64,000 nucleotides of DNA from Streptomyces glaucescens (GCF_000761215.1 NZ_CP009438.1:4419501-4483500), one strand, 5' to 3'. Shown: positions 25,746 to 33,628, numbered from the stretch's first letter. Numbers and translations are program-made. The notes: generated by a model from the letters alone, not told the origin.

Positions 25746-25762
25746 CTTTGGGCCGCCCAAAG
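25746..25762 (+). promoter_or_regulatory. Perfect 17-bp palindrome overlapping the leader promoter
   Basis: CTTTGGGC-C-GCCCAAAG, a perfect 8-bp inverted repeat with one central base. It overlaps the likely -35 (TTGGGC, 25748-25753) of the promoter reading into the leader peptide. CAAAG at 25736-25740 repeats a half-site on the upstream side. This looks like a repressor operator; the protein is not identifiable from the window. Confidence 0.55.
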
Positions 25763-25771
25763 TTCAGGTGT

Positions 25772-25777
25772 TAACGT
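25772..25777 (+). promoter_or_regulatory. Candidate -10 box for the leader/symporter transcript
   Basis: TAACGT at 25772-25777 lies 18 bases after TTGGGC (25748-25753) and seven bases before the leader GTG at 25785. Transcription would therefore start at or next to the leader start codon (leaderless). Confidence 0.5.
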
Positions 25778-25784
25778 CTCTGGT

Positions 25785-25886
25785 GTGAAGACAGCAGCCG
25801 CGTCCCCCTGGGCCCCGAGCCTCGTGCTCGTCGCGCGCCTGCACGTGGACCTCGGCCGGTGTGCCTCCGGGATCTGTCCCCGCTGA
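25785..25886 (+). CDS. Cys-containing leader peptide (putative attenuator uORF)
   Basis: A 33-residue peptide from GTG 25785 to the stop at 25884. Its C-terminal part, RLHVDLGRCASGICPR, fits the pattern of actinobacterial leader peptides with an RxHxDL core followed by Ser/Ala and Cys before the stop. Such peptides are found in front of sulfur-assimilation and cysteine-related genes and are thought to sense Cys-tRNA by ribosome stalling. It contains two Cys codons (residues 26 and 31). No Shine-Dalgarno sequence precedes it. It ends 61 bases before the symporter gene. Confidence 0.7.
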   Translation: MKTAAASPWAPSLVLVARLHVDLGRCASGICPR

Positions 25887-25946
25887 CGCCGCCCGCCCCT
25901 TTGCTCGTCCCTCCACGAATCCCTACGCGTCCCCACCGGAGCATCC

Positions 25947-27266
25947 GTGTCCGCGAACACGAAGTCCTTCAAGGTGCCCTTCTGGGCCCAGATACTCGCC
26001 GGCCTCCTCCTGGGCGCCGCGCTCGGCTGGATAGCCCGCGGCCAGGACGTGTCCTGGCTGGTCACCACCCTGGAGAAGATCGGTGACATCTTCGTCGGGC
26101 TGCTGAAGCTCGCCGTCGCCCCGCTCGTCTTCTTCGCGATCCTCGTCTCGATCACCAACCTGCGGAAGGTGAACAACGCCGCCCGGCTGGCCGGCCGCAC
26201 CCTCCTCTGGTTCATGATCACGTCGCTGATCGCGGTGGCCATCGGTCTCGCCATCGGCCTGGTCACCAACCCCGGCGCGGGCACCGGCCTGACGCCGAAG
26301 GACGGCGAGCTGCCGGAGAAGACCGGCTCCTGGCTCGACTTCCTGACCGGCGTCATCCCCACCGACGTCATCACGCCGTTCACCGAACTGAACGTGCTGC
26401 AGATCGTCTTCATGGCCGCCGTCGCCGGTATCGCCGCCCTCCAGCTCGGCGAGAAGGCGCAGCCGATCCTCTCCCTGAGCGAGTCGGTCCTGGAGCTGCT
26501 GCAGAAGGCCCTGTGGTGGGTCATCCGGCTCGCCCCGCTCGGCACCGTCGGCCTCATCGGCTACGCCATCGCCACCTACGGCTGGGACCTGATCGGCAAG
26601 TACGCCACGTTCACCGCGGACATCTACATCGGCTGCGCCCTGGTCCTCTTCGGTGTCTACCCGGCGCTGCTCGCGACCGTCGCCAAGGCCAGCCCGGTCC
26701 AGTTCTTCAAGGGTGCCTGGCCCGCCATCCAGCTGGCCTTCGTCTCCCGCTCCTCGGTCGGCACCATGCCGCTGACGCAGAAGGTCACCGAGCGGCTCGG
26801 CGTGCCGAAGGAGTACGCGTCGTTCGCCGTGCCGTTCGGCGCCACCACCAAGATGGACGGCTGCGCCGCGATCTACCCGGCGATCGCCGCGATCTTCGTC
26901 GCGCAGATCTTCGACATCCAGCTCGGCATCGGGGACTACCTGCTGATCGCGTTCGTGTCCGTGGTCGGCTCCGCCGCCACCGCCGGTCTCACCGGTGCCA
27001 CGGTCATGCTGACCCTCACCCTGTCCACCCTGGGCCTGCCCATGGAGGGCGTCGGCCTGCTGCTCGCCATCGACCCGATCGTGGACATGATGCGCACCGC
27101 CACCAACGTGGCCGGGCAGGCGCTGGTTCCGGTCATCGTCTCCGCCCGTGAGGGCCTGCTGGACCGTACGGCCTACGACTCGGTGGGCGGTGCCTCGCCG
27201 GTCGACGAGCCGTACGACGCGCCGGTCCCGGCCGACGAGCCGCGGGCGGTCCAGGCCACGGCCTGA
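25947..27266 (+). CDS. Dicarboxylate/amino acid:cation symporter (DAACS family)
   Basis: A 439-residue symporter with the glutamate-transporter (GltPh-like) fold. Visible signatures: the hairpin 1 serine-rich tip FVSRSSVGTMPLTQK, the motif PFGATTKMDGCAAIYP in membrane segment 7, and the segment 8 GLPMEGVGLLLAIDPIVDMMRTATNVAGQ. The family includes C4-dicarboxylate, glutamate and L-cystine (TcyP-type) carriers. The Cys leader peptide at 25785 favours a sulfur-linked substrate such as cystine, but this is inference; sequence alone reads as a generic DctA/GltP relative. Probable start GTG 25947. Confidence 0.85.
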   Translation: MSANTKSFKVPFWAQILAGLLLGAALGWIARGQDVSWLVTTLEKIGDIFVGLLKLAVAPLVFFAILVSITNLRKVNNAARLAGRTLLWFMITSLIAVAIGLAIGLVTNPGAGTGLTPKDGELPEKTGSWLDFLTGVIPTDVITPFTELNVLQIVFMAAVAGIAALQLGEKAQPILSLSESVLELLQKALWWVIRLAPLGTVGLIGYAIATYGWDLIGKYATFTADIYIGCALVLFGVYPALLATVAKASPVQFFKGAWPAIQLAFVSRSSVGTMPLTQKVTERLGVPKEYASFAVPFGATTKMDGCAAIYPAIAAIFVAQIFDIQLGIGDYLLIAFVSVVGSAATAGLTGATVMLTLTLSTLGLPMEGVGLLLAIDPIVDMMRTATNVAGQALVPVIVSAREGLLDRTAYDSVGGASPVDEPYDAPVPADEPRAVQATA

Positions 27267-27270
27267 CCGA

Positions 27271-27283
27271 GTGTTCAGTAAGG
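27271..27283 (+). promoter_or_regulatory. Candidate TetR half-site upstream of the TetR gene
   Basis: GTGTTCAGTAAGG contains CAGTAAGG (27276-27283), the same octamer found at 29087-29094 in the inverted repeats ahead of the MaoC gene. A shared site suggests the regulator at 27311 controls itself and that gene. Confidence 0.4.
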
Positions 27284-27310
27284 CGGCGGCACGGACCGTA
27301 CGCTGTCCGC

Positions 27311-27940
27311 ATGGGTTCGGTGAAGACCAAGCGGATGCCGCGTGCGGTCCGTGAGCAGCAGATGCTGGACGCCGCCGTACAGATCTTCGGGCGGCGCGGT
27401 TACATGGCGGCGTCCATGGACGACATCGCGGAACTCGCCGGTGTCTCCAAGCCGTTGGTGTACCTCTACCTGAACTCCAAGGACGAGCTGTTCAGCGCCT
27501 GCGTCCGGCGTGAGGCACGGGCGCTGATCGCGGCGGTCCGGGCCGGTATCGACCCGGCGCTGCCGCCCGACCGCCAACTGTGGGACGGGCTGCTGGCGTT
27601 CTTCACGCACACCGCGGACCACCCCGACGGGTGGTCCGTCCTGCATGTCCAGGCCCGCACCCACGGCGACGCGTTCGCCGCCGAGGTCACCGCGATGCGC
27701 GCGGAGGCGGTGGTGTTCGTGACCCGGCTGATCGCCGAGGCCGCCCCCGGCGCCCATGCCGGGCGGGACGTCGCCGGGCTCGCCGAGGCCCTGGTGGGCG
27801 CCGCGGAGTCGCTGGCCGCGTGGGCCAACACCACCCCCGGCGTCACCGCCCGCCAGGCCGCGGCGACCCTGATGAACTTCGCGTGGGCGGGACTGGGCGG
27901 CCTCCTGGAGGGCCGGCTCTGGTCACCGCCGAGGGCGTGA
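27311..27940 (+). CDS. TetR-family regulator, likely fatty-acid/CoA metabolism
   Basis: A 209-residue TetR protein. The helix-turn-helix is QQMLDAAVQIFGRRGYMAASMDDIAELAGVSKPLVYLYLNSKDELFSACV; the remainder is an all-helical ligand and dimer domain. It is followed by the convergent MaoC-type hydratase gene and, beyond it, an acyl-CoA synthetase. Mycobacterial and streptomycete MaoC/FabG loci carry similar regulators responding to acyl-CoA. The shared CAGTAAGG element supports local control. Confidence 0.85.
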   Translation: MGSVKTKRMPRAVREQQMLDAAVQIFGRRGYMAASMDDIAELAGVSKPLVYLYLNSKDELFSACVRREARALIAAVRAGIDPALPPDRQLWDGLLAFFTHTADHPDGWSVLHVQARTHGDAFAAEVTAMRAEAVVFVTRLIAEAAPGAHAGRDVAGLAEALVGAAESLAAWANTTPGVTARQAAATLMNFAWAGLGGLLEGRLWSPPRA

Positions 27941-28187
27941 GGGCGCCGGTGGCGCCGGAGGAGTGAGGCCGCCCCTGTCCCCGAGGGTGTGCGGCCGCCT
28001 GTGGGGCCGCCCGTGTCAGGGAGAAAGTGAGCTCCCTCGTGGCACGGGGGGTACGAGGCTTCCCCTGCCGCCCGGGGAGTGAGCCGCTCGTGGCACCGGG
28101 GGTGTGGCCGCCCCTGCCGCCGGGGGAGCCGCCCGGGTCTCGGGGGCTGTGAGAAGGGCCGTGTCTCCGGGGGCGTGGGACCGGCCG
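27941..28187. repeat. Degenerate GC-rich tandem repeats between convergent genes
   Basis: Imperfect units of roughly 45-55 bases share the order CTCGTGGCAC, a run of G, GGCCGCCCCTGCCGC, then GGGGAG. The clearest pair is 28037-28085 and 28087-28130, and more degraded copies occur from 27961 to 28020. No coding potential or dyad recognised; it lies between two gene ends and looks like slippage-generated sequence. Confidence 0.5.
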
Positions 28188-29045
28188 TCACCGGGAGCGT
28201 GTGCGCCCCGCCTCGCCGAGGAGGTCCACCGTTCCGGTGAGGTGGGTGCGGCCCCCGCCGCGCAGGGCGAACCGGCCGCCGTGGGCGGCGAACTCGACGG
28301 TTCCCGGCAGGGGGACCGGTGCCAGGAACCGCACCCGGACCCGTACCGCGCCGGGCGTGCCGTGGGCAGCCAGGCAGCGGGCCACGGTCCACATGCCGTG
28401 GGCGATCGGCCGGGGGAAGCCGAAGGGGCGCGCGGTGAGCGGGTGCAGGTGGATGGGGTTGCGGTCGCCGGAGACGGCGGCGTACCGGCGGCCGAGGTCG
28501 CTGCCGAGCCGCCACTCGGCGAGCGCGGGCAGCGCGGTGTCCCCGGGCGCGTCACCGGGCGGGGCCGGCGTGCCGGCGGCGGGGGTGCGGCGGGTGCGGT
28601 GCCGGGCCAGATAGGTGCTCCGGGACTCCCAGACGACCTCCCCGTCCGCCCGCAGCACGGTCAGCACGGTCGCCTCGGTGCCCCGCCGGTGCGGCGCCAG
28701 CCCTTCGACGCCGACGGTGAGCCGGTACTCCCCGGTGGCCGGCAGCGTGGTGTACCGGGTGAGGTCGAAGGAGGTGTGGACCAGGCCGAGCAGCGGCAGC
28801 GGGAAGGCCCGGGAGCTCATCAGCCGCATCGCCGACGGGAAACCGAGGACGTGCGGGTACGTCGGCGGCAGCGCGTCGTCGCCGGTCGGGAAGCCGCAGA
28901 CGCGCTCGTACGCCGCGAGCCGGGCCAGGTCGACGCGGACCCCGTGCAGGGTGAGCGGGGTGCGGGGGAAGCCGGCGTCGGGGCGGGGGCGCTTGAACGG
29001 CGACAGCAGGGCGCCGCGGGCGAGGGAAGCGGCGAGTGTGGGCAT
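28188..29045 (-). CDS. MaoC-type (R)-hydratase, double hotdog
   Basis: A 285-residue protein. The C-terminal hotdog carries the hydratase 2 motif SGDRNPIHLHPLTARPFGFPRPIAHGMW, with catalytic Asp and His. The N-terminal half (VCGFPTGDDALPPTYPHVLGFP) is the degenerate first hotdog seen in eukaryotic-like and mycobacterial HtdX-type enzymes. It would hydrate trans-2-enoyl-CoA or dehydrate 3-hydroxyacyl thioesters. It is minus-strand and convergent with the TetR gene. Its promoter region carries two inverted repeats (29078-29108). Confidence 0.85.
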   Translation of the reverse strand: MPTLAASLARGALLSPFKRPRPDAGFPRTPLTLHGVRVDLARLAAYERVCGFPTGDDALPPTYPHVLGFPSAMRLMSSRAFPLPLLGLVHTSFDLTRYTTLPATGEYRLTVGVEGLAPHRRGTEATVLTVLRADGEVVWESRSTYLARHRTRRTPAAGTPAPPGDAPGDTALPALAEWRLGSDLGRRYAAVSGDRNPIHLHPLTARPFGFPRPIAHGMWTVARCLAAHGTPGAVRVRVRFLAPVPLPGTVEFAAHGGRFALRGGGRTHLTGTVDLLGEAGRTRSR

Positions 29046-29077
29046 GTACGGGGGCTCCCTGAGGCGGGTCCACTGTG

Positions 29078-29108
29078 CTTACTCTGCAGTAAGGTTACCG
29101 TAGGTAAG
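29078..29108 (-). promoter_or_regulatory. Two adjacent inverted repeats, probable TetR operators
   Basis: CTTACT-CTGC-AGTAAG (29078-29093) and TTACC-GTA-GGTAA (29095-29107) lie side by side, 33 bases upstream of the MaoC start. Both contain TTAC/GTAA half-sites, and CAGTAAGG (29087-29094) recurs upstream of the TetR gene. This is typical operator architecture for TetR control of acyl-CoA genes. Confidence 0.6.
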
Positions 29109-29266
29109 AGTCGTCGGTGTTCATGTCCCGGGTCGTGCGCGGCCTGCACGGGCCCGGCTCAGGACACCCTCCGAAACGCCCCGGAACCCGCACGGGCCCC
29201 TCACGCGGGCGCCGTAGGATGCCGGTCCTACCGGCGGTAACGCCACGAGCCGCCCGGAGGAGCCGC

Positions 29267-31216
29267 ATGCCCATCTCGTACTCGTCCCAGCCGCTGCCGC
29301 CCGCCTCGTCCGCCCCGGCCCTCGACTACGACCCGGACGGCGGCCCCGTACTCGTCGAACCCGAACTGCGGCGGCTGGACGGCGAGGTGCGGGAGGCGGC
29401 CGTACCGCCGCTCGTGCCGCCCGTCACCCATGGCTCGCTCGCCGACCTGCCGTTCGAGAACGCGGCGGCGGAACCCGCCCGGCCCGTGCTCAGCAGGCGT
29501 GCGCCGGACGGCCGGTGGGCCGATGTGACGGCCGCCGGGTTCGCCGCCGACGTGCTCGCCGCGGCGAAGGGACTGCTCGCCGAGGGCCTCGTCCCCGGGG
29601 ACCGGATCGCGATCATGGCGCGGACGTCGTACGAGTGGACCCTCCTCGACTTCGCCGCCTGGGCCGCCGGCCTGGTCACCGTGCCCGTGTACCCGACCTC
29701 CTCGGTCTTCCAGACCCACTGGATCCTCCAGGACTCCGGCGCCGTCGCCCTGGTCACCGAGACGGCCGCACAGGCCGCCGCACTCGGACCCGAACGGGCC
29801 CGGCTGCCCGGCCTGCGGCACGTCTGGGTCGTCGAGCAGGGCCACGTGGACCTGCTGGCCCGGCGGGGCGCGGCCGTCCCGGACGCGGAGATCGACGTAC
29901 GGCGCGGCATGCTGGGCCCCGACACCCTGGCCACGCTCGTCTACACCTCCGGCACCACCGGCCGCCCCAAGGGCTGCGCGCTCACCCACGGCAACTTCTT
30001 CGCCGAGGTCGACAACGCCATCGAACTCCTCCACCCCGTCTTCAAGGCGCGCACCGACGAGGAGCCGTCCACCCTGCTCTTCCTGCCGCTGTCGCACGTC
30101 TTCGGCCGGATGGTCGCGGTCGCGTGCGTCCGCGCCCGGGTACGGCTCGGGCACGCGCCCAGCCTCAAGGCGGAGGACCTGGTCGCCGACCTCGCCGCGT
30201 TCCGCCCGACCTTCCTGCTGGCCATCCCGTACATGCTGGAGAAGGTCCTCCACAGCGCGCGGGCCACCGCCGAACGGGGCGGCAGGGCGGGCTCGTTCGA
30301 CCGTGCGGTGAGCGTGGCCCGCCGGTACGGCGAAGCCGCCGAGGCCCGCCGGCACGGCACCGGCCCGGGCCCCGGCGCCTCCCTCAGGGCCGCCCGCGCC
30401 CTGTACGACCCGCTGGTCTACCGGCGGATCCGCAACGCGCTCGGCGGCCGGCTGCGCCACCTCGTCTGCGGGGGCTCCCCCCTCGGCCGCGACCTCGCCG
30501 CGTTCTACGCGGGCGCCGGCATCGAGGTCTACGAGGGCTACGGACTGACCGAGACCACCGGCGCCGCCACCGTCACCCCGCCCCTCAAGCCGCGGCTCGG
30601 CACCGTCGGCTGGCCGCTGCCCGGCACCCGGGTGCGGATCGCCGCCGACGGCGAGGTGCTGCTCTCCGGCGGGCAGGTGCTGCGCGGGTACTGGGACCCG
30701 AACGCGGGCGGAGTCGTCCCCGCCACCGCCGACGGCTGGCTCCCCACCGGCGACCTCGGGCGGCTCGACGACGAGGGCTACCTGACCATCACCGGCCGCA
30801 AGAAGGACATCCTGATCACCGCCGGCGGCAAGAACGTGGCACCCGCACCGCTGGAGAACCGGCTGCGGCAGCACCCGCTGATCTCCCACTGCGTCGTCGT
30901 CGGCGACCGCCGCCCGTACGTCACCGCACTGCTCACCCTGGACATGGAGGGCGTCACCCACTGGCGCCGGATGAACGGCAGGCACCCCGTGCCCGCGGAA
31001 CTCCTCACCGGCGACGAGGAACTGCGGGCGGTCCTGCAGCGGGCGGTCGACGAGGCCAACCGGCTCGTCTCCCGCCCCGAGTCCATCCGCCGCTTCGCGG
31101 TGCTGCCCGTGGACCTCACGGAGGAGTCCGGACACCTCACCCCGTCGATGAAGCTGCGCCGAGCGGCGGTCCTGCGGGACTTCGCCCCCACGGTGGAGGC
31201 CCTCTACGCCCCCTGA
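29267..31216 (+). CDS. Long-chain acyl-CoA synthetase / AMP-dependent ligase
   Basis: A 649-residue ANL-superfamily enzyme. The P-loop motif is YTSGTTGRPKGCALTHGN, then IEVYEGYGLTETTGAATV (aminoacyl-adenylate motif), GWLPTGDLGRLDDEGYLTITGRKKDILITAGGKNVAP (hinge and swivel segment), and a C-terminal catalytic Lys near TPSMKLRR. It activates a fatty acid as acyl-AMP and transfers it to CoA. GGAGG precedes ATG 29267; a longer frame to 29117 has no such signal. It is divergent from the MaoC gene, so the operator pair may serve both. The order suggests fatty-acid degradation or remodelling. Confidence 0.9.
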   Translation: MPISYSSQPLPPASSAPALDYDPDGGPVLVEPELRRLDGEVREAAVPPLVPPVTHGSLADLPFENAAAEPARPVLSRRAPDGRWADVTAAGFAADVLAAAKGLLAEGLVPGDRIAIMARTSYEWTLLDFAAWAAGLVTVPVYPTSSVFQTHWILQDSGAVALVTETAAQAAALGPERARLPGLRHVWVVEQGHVDLLARRGAAVPDAEIDVRRGMLGPDTLATLVYTSGTTGRPKGCALTHGNFFAEVDNAIELLHPVFKARTDEEPSTLLFLPLSHVFGRMVAVACVRARVRLGHAPSLKAEDLVADLAAFRPTFLLAIPYMLEKVLHSARATAERGGRAGSFDRAVSVARRYGEAAEARRHGTGPGPGASLRAARALYDPLVYRRIRNALGGRLRHLVCGGSPLGRDLAAFYAGAGIEVYEGYGLTETTGAATVTPPLKPRLGTVGWPLPGTRVRIAADGEVLLSGGQVLRGYWDPNAGGVVPATADGWLPTGDLGRLDDEGYLTITGRKKDILITAGGKNVAPAPLENRLRQHPLISHCVVVGDRRPYVTALLTLDMEGVTHWRRMNGRHPVPAELLTGDEELRAVLQRAVDEANRLVSRPESIRRFAVLPVDLTEESGHLTPSMKLRRAAVLRDFAPTVEALYAP

Positions 31217-31310
31217 GTGAGAGGTGGGTCACATTCGCGCGCTCCCGGTCACACCCGCTCGCCCGGCCGTGTCAGCCAGGCGAACGAGCCGAAACGATGG
31301 GAGCCGAGAG

Positions 31311-31652
31311 ATGTCCACCACCTACGTCGTCGTCACCGTCCTGGGGGCTGTGATGGCGGGTTTCTCCGCCGGAGCCGTCCACTTCCGTGCCGAGTGGGTC
31401 GTCCGGCCGCTCGCCGAGTACGGGGTGCCGCGCGCCTGGTGGCCCTGGCTGGCGGCCGCCAAGGCGGCCGGGGCGGCCGGCCTGCTCGCCGGGCTCGTGG
31501 TGCCGGTGATCGGCGTCCTGGCGGCCGCCGGACTGGTCCTGTACTTCACCGGAGCGGTGATCACCATCGTCCGGGCCCGCTGGTTCTCGCACATCCCGTT
31601 CCCGCTGCTGTACGCCGCCCCCGCCCTGGCGTCCCTCGTCCTGGCGGGCTGA
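31311..31652 (+). CDS. DoxX-like small membrane protein
   Basis: A 113-residue protein with four hydrophobic segments (TYVVVTVLGAVMAGFSAG; WWPWLAAAKAAGAAGLLAGL; VLAAAGLVLYFTGAVITIV; FPLLYAAPALASLVLAG), as in DoxX-like families. The role is unknown; relatives often accompany ECF41 sigma factor genes, and a remnant of one lies directly downstream at 31696. ATG 31311 follows GGGAGCCGAGAG. Confidence 0.75.
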   Translation: MSTTYVVVTVLGAVMAGFSAGAVHFRAEWVVRPLAEYGVPRAWWPWLAAAKAAGAAGLLAGLVVPVIGVLAAAGLVLYFTGAVITIVRARWFSHIPFPLLYAAPALASLVLAG

Positions 31653-31695
31653 CGGGCGGAGAAGGCCGGGGCCGGCGAACGGCGGTGACGCCGGG

Positions 31696-31881
31696 TCAGT
31701 CGCCGAGCGCGGCGACGGACAGCTCCGCCAGCCGCGCACGGTCCGCCACGATGTCGACGCGCGTGATGCCGTCCCCGGTGACGGTGAACGCCAGCACCAG
31801 GGCCAGCCGGCCGCCCACCGCCATCACCAGGCCCACCGCGCCGTCCACCAGCGCCGGGCCGGTGAACCGGGCGCGGCTCAG
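31696..31881 (-). pseudogene. C-terminal remnant of an ECF41-type sigma factor (SnoaL tail)
   Basis: Reading the minus strand from the stop at 31696-31698 gives about 60 residues including FTGPALVDGAVGLVMAV, LALVLAFTVTGDGITRVDIVAD and ARLAELSVAALGD. This is the characteristic SnoaL-like C-terminal extension of ECF41 (SigJ-like) sigma factors. The sigma regions 2 and 4 that should precede it are missing; the next gene in that direction is AzlD. No start codon or ribosome binding site is present. It is a decayed partner of the DoxX-like gene, a pairing often seen in streptomycetes. Confidence 0.7.
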
Positions 31882-31953
31882 AGGCCGGTGTGCGAGCGGA
31901 GGCGGCGGGCCCGGTGGTGCGGTGGCCGCGGTGCGGCCCGCCTTCGTCCGGCG

Positions 31954-32268
31954 TCACTGCACGCCCAGCGCCCGCAGGACCGCCGTCACGCCCGCGGCCG
32001 CCGCGACGACCACCACGAACGGCGCCCGCCGCCACGCCAGCAGGACCGCCACCAGCACCCCGGCCGGCCGCGCCCACCCGGCGAACCCGGCGCCCTCGGT
32101 GACCGCGCCCGTGGCCAGCAGGGCCACCAGCAGCACCACCGCCCCGGCGGACAGCAGCTCCTGCACCCTGGCCGGTACCTCGACCCGCCCGTGCAGCACC
32201 GGCCCGGCCAGCCGGAAGGCGTACGTCCCGGCGGCGAGCGCCAGGATCATCACGACCGTCGCGCTCAC
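31954..32268 (-). CDS. azlD: AzlD-type branched-chain amino acid exporter subunit
   Basis: A 104-residue membrane protein with three or four helices (TVVMILALAAGTYAFRLAG; AVVLLVALLATGAV; AGVLVAVLLAW; FVVVVAAAAGVTAVLRALG). AzlD is the small subunit that with AzlC exports branched-chain amino acids or their toxic analogues. GTG 32268 overlaps the azlC stop by four bases (GTGA), so the two are translationally coupled. Confidence 0.88.
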   Translation of the reverse strand: MSATVVMILALAAGTYAFRLAGPVLHGRVEVPARVQELLSAGAVVLLVALLATGAVTEGAGFAGWARPAGVLVAVLLAWRRAPFVVVVAAAAGVTAVLRALGVQ

Positions 32269-32951
32269 GCCGCCCCCTTCGGCCGGCCGCTGTACAGCGC
32301 GAGCCCGGTGAGCGCCAGGAGGACCGGCACCCCCGCCGGCACGGCCGGGGTCGCCACCAGCGCTACGCCCGCGCCGGCCAGCGCGCAGCGGCGGGTCCGG
32401 GCGTCGTCCCGGACCGCGGGCAGCACCAGGGCGGCGAGTACGGCGGGAAAGGCGGCGTCCAGCCCGTAGGCGGCGGTGTCGCCGAGCGCGCGGCCCGCCA
32501 GGGCACCGGCCAGGACCGACACGTTCCACACGGCGAACAGCCCGAGCCCGGAGACCCAGAAGGCGAGGCGCCGGCGCTCGGGGCCGGGCTGGGCGAGGGC
32601 GAAGGCGACGGTCTCGTCGGTCACCAGCTGCGCGCCGAGGAGGCGGGCGGTGCGACCGCGGCCGATGACGTCGGCGACGGCCAGACCGTAGGCGGCGAGG
32701 CGGGTGTTGAGCAGCAGCCCGGTGGCCGCCGCGGCGAGCGGGGCGCTCCCGGCGAGCAGCAGCCCGACCGCGCTGAACTGGGCCGAGCCCGCGTACACCA
32801 CCAGGGACATCACCACCGGTGCCCAGACGGGCAGTCCGCCGGCGACCGAGATCGCGCCGAAGGAGACCCCGACCACGCCGCTGGCCGCCCAGACGAGGGA
32901 GGCGTCGCGGACCAGGGGGAGAACCATGGGTGTTCGGAGTGGCGAACGCAT
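32265..32951 (-). CDS. azlC: AzlC-type branched-chain amino acid exporter subunit
   Basis: A 228-residue polytopic protein of the AzlC/YgaZ family. Signature segments are GVSFGAISVAGGLPVW, MSLVVYAGSAQFSAVGLL and LNTRLAAYGLAVA. ATG 32951 is used; ATG 32927 (MVLPLVRD) is a possible shorter start. It is divergent from the XRE-cupin regulator, and the space between holds GAAC-type inverted repeats. Regulation by that neighbour is likely, as in the AzlB/AzlCD arrangement. Confidence 0.9.
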   Translation of the reverse strand: MRSPLRTPMVLPLVRDASLVWAASGVVGVSFGAISVAGGLPVWAPVVMSLVVYAGSAQFSAVGLLLAGSAPLAAAATGLLLNTRLAAYGLAVADVIGRGRTARLLGAQLVTDETVAFALAQPGPERRRLAFWVSGLGLFAVWNVSVLAGALAGRALGDTAAYGLDAAFPAVLAALVLPAVRDDARTRRCALAGAGVALVATPAVPAGVPVLLALTGLALYSGRPKGAA

Positions 32952-32963
32952 GTTTCCTACAAT

Positions 32964-32995
32964 GAACAGACGGCTCCCTGTTCGTCAAGCCGAAC
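32964..32995. promoter_or_regulatory. Overlapping inverted repeats between azlC and its regulator
   Basis: GAACAG (32964-32969) with CTGTTC (32978-32983), and GTTCG (32980-32984) with CGAAC (32991-32995). They share one GTTC half-site and lie between divergent start codons. CGAAC recurs just before the regulator start. Likely operator for the XRE-cupin protein. Confidence 0.5.
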
Positions 32996-33019
32996 GATCG
33001 TACTTCTGGAGCGAACGAC

Positions 33020-33586
33020 ATGACCGACGGCACCCCGCCCCGCCTCCCCCTCGACTGGATCGCCACCGCCCTGCGCCGCGAACGCACCCGCGCCGGGCTG
33101 TCCCTGTCCGAGCTGGCCAAACGGGCCGGGATCGCCAAGTCGACGCTCTCCCAGCTCGAGGCGGCGAGCGGGAACCCGAGCATGGAGACGATCTGGGCGC
33201 TCGGCGTGGCGCTCGGCGTGCCGTTCAGCGCGCTGGTCGAGCCGCCGGCGCCGGCCGTCCGGGTGATCCGCGCGGGAGAGGGCCCCGCGGTCGCCTCCGA
33301 ACAGGCGAACTACGTGGCGACGCTGCTGTCGGCGAGCCCGCCCGGCGCCCGGCGTGACATCTACCACCTGAGGGCCGAACCGGGCGCGGCGCGGGAATCC
33401 GAGCCGCATATCCCGGGCACCGTCGAGCACCTGATCGTGAGCACCGGACGGGTGAAGGCGGGGCCGCTCGGGGAGAGCGCGGAACTGGGGCCGGGTGACT
33501 ACATGACGTACCGCGGAGACGTGCCGCACGCCTACGAGGCGCTGGCGCCGGGCACCACATTCGTGCTGATCATGCAGCACGTCTGA
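33020..33586 (+). CDS. XRE-family regulator with C-terminal cupin domain
   Basis: A 188-residue regulator. The helix-turn-helix is LRRERTRAGLSLSELAKRAGIAKSTLSQLEAASGNPSMETIWALGVALGVP; the C-terminal cupin barrel spans about residues 75-185 (GTVEHLIVSTGRVKAGPL; LGPGDYMTYRGDVPHAYEAL) and should bind a small ligand. It is divergent from azlCD, with dyads between them, so it is the probable local regulator of amino acid export. Confidence 0.9.
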   Translation: MTDGTPPRLPLDWIATALRRERTRAGLSLSELAKRAGIAKSTLSQLEAASGNPSMETIWALGVALGVPFSALVEPPAPAVRVIRAGEGPAVASEQANYVATLLSASPPGARRDIYHLRAEPGAARESEPHIPGTVEHLIVSTGRVKAGPLGESAELGPGDYMTYRGDVPHAYEALAPGTTFVLIMQHV

Positions 33587-33628
33587 GAATTCGCCGGACG
33601 TTCACCGCGCGTTTGGCGGGAAAAGGGC

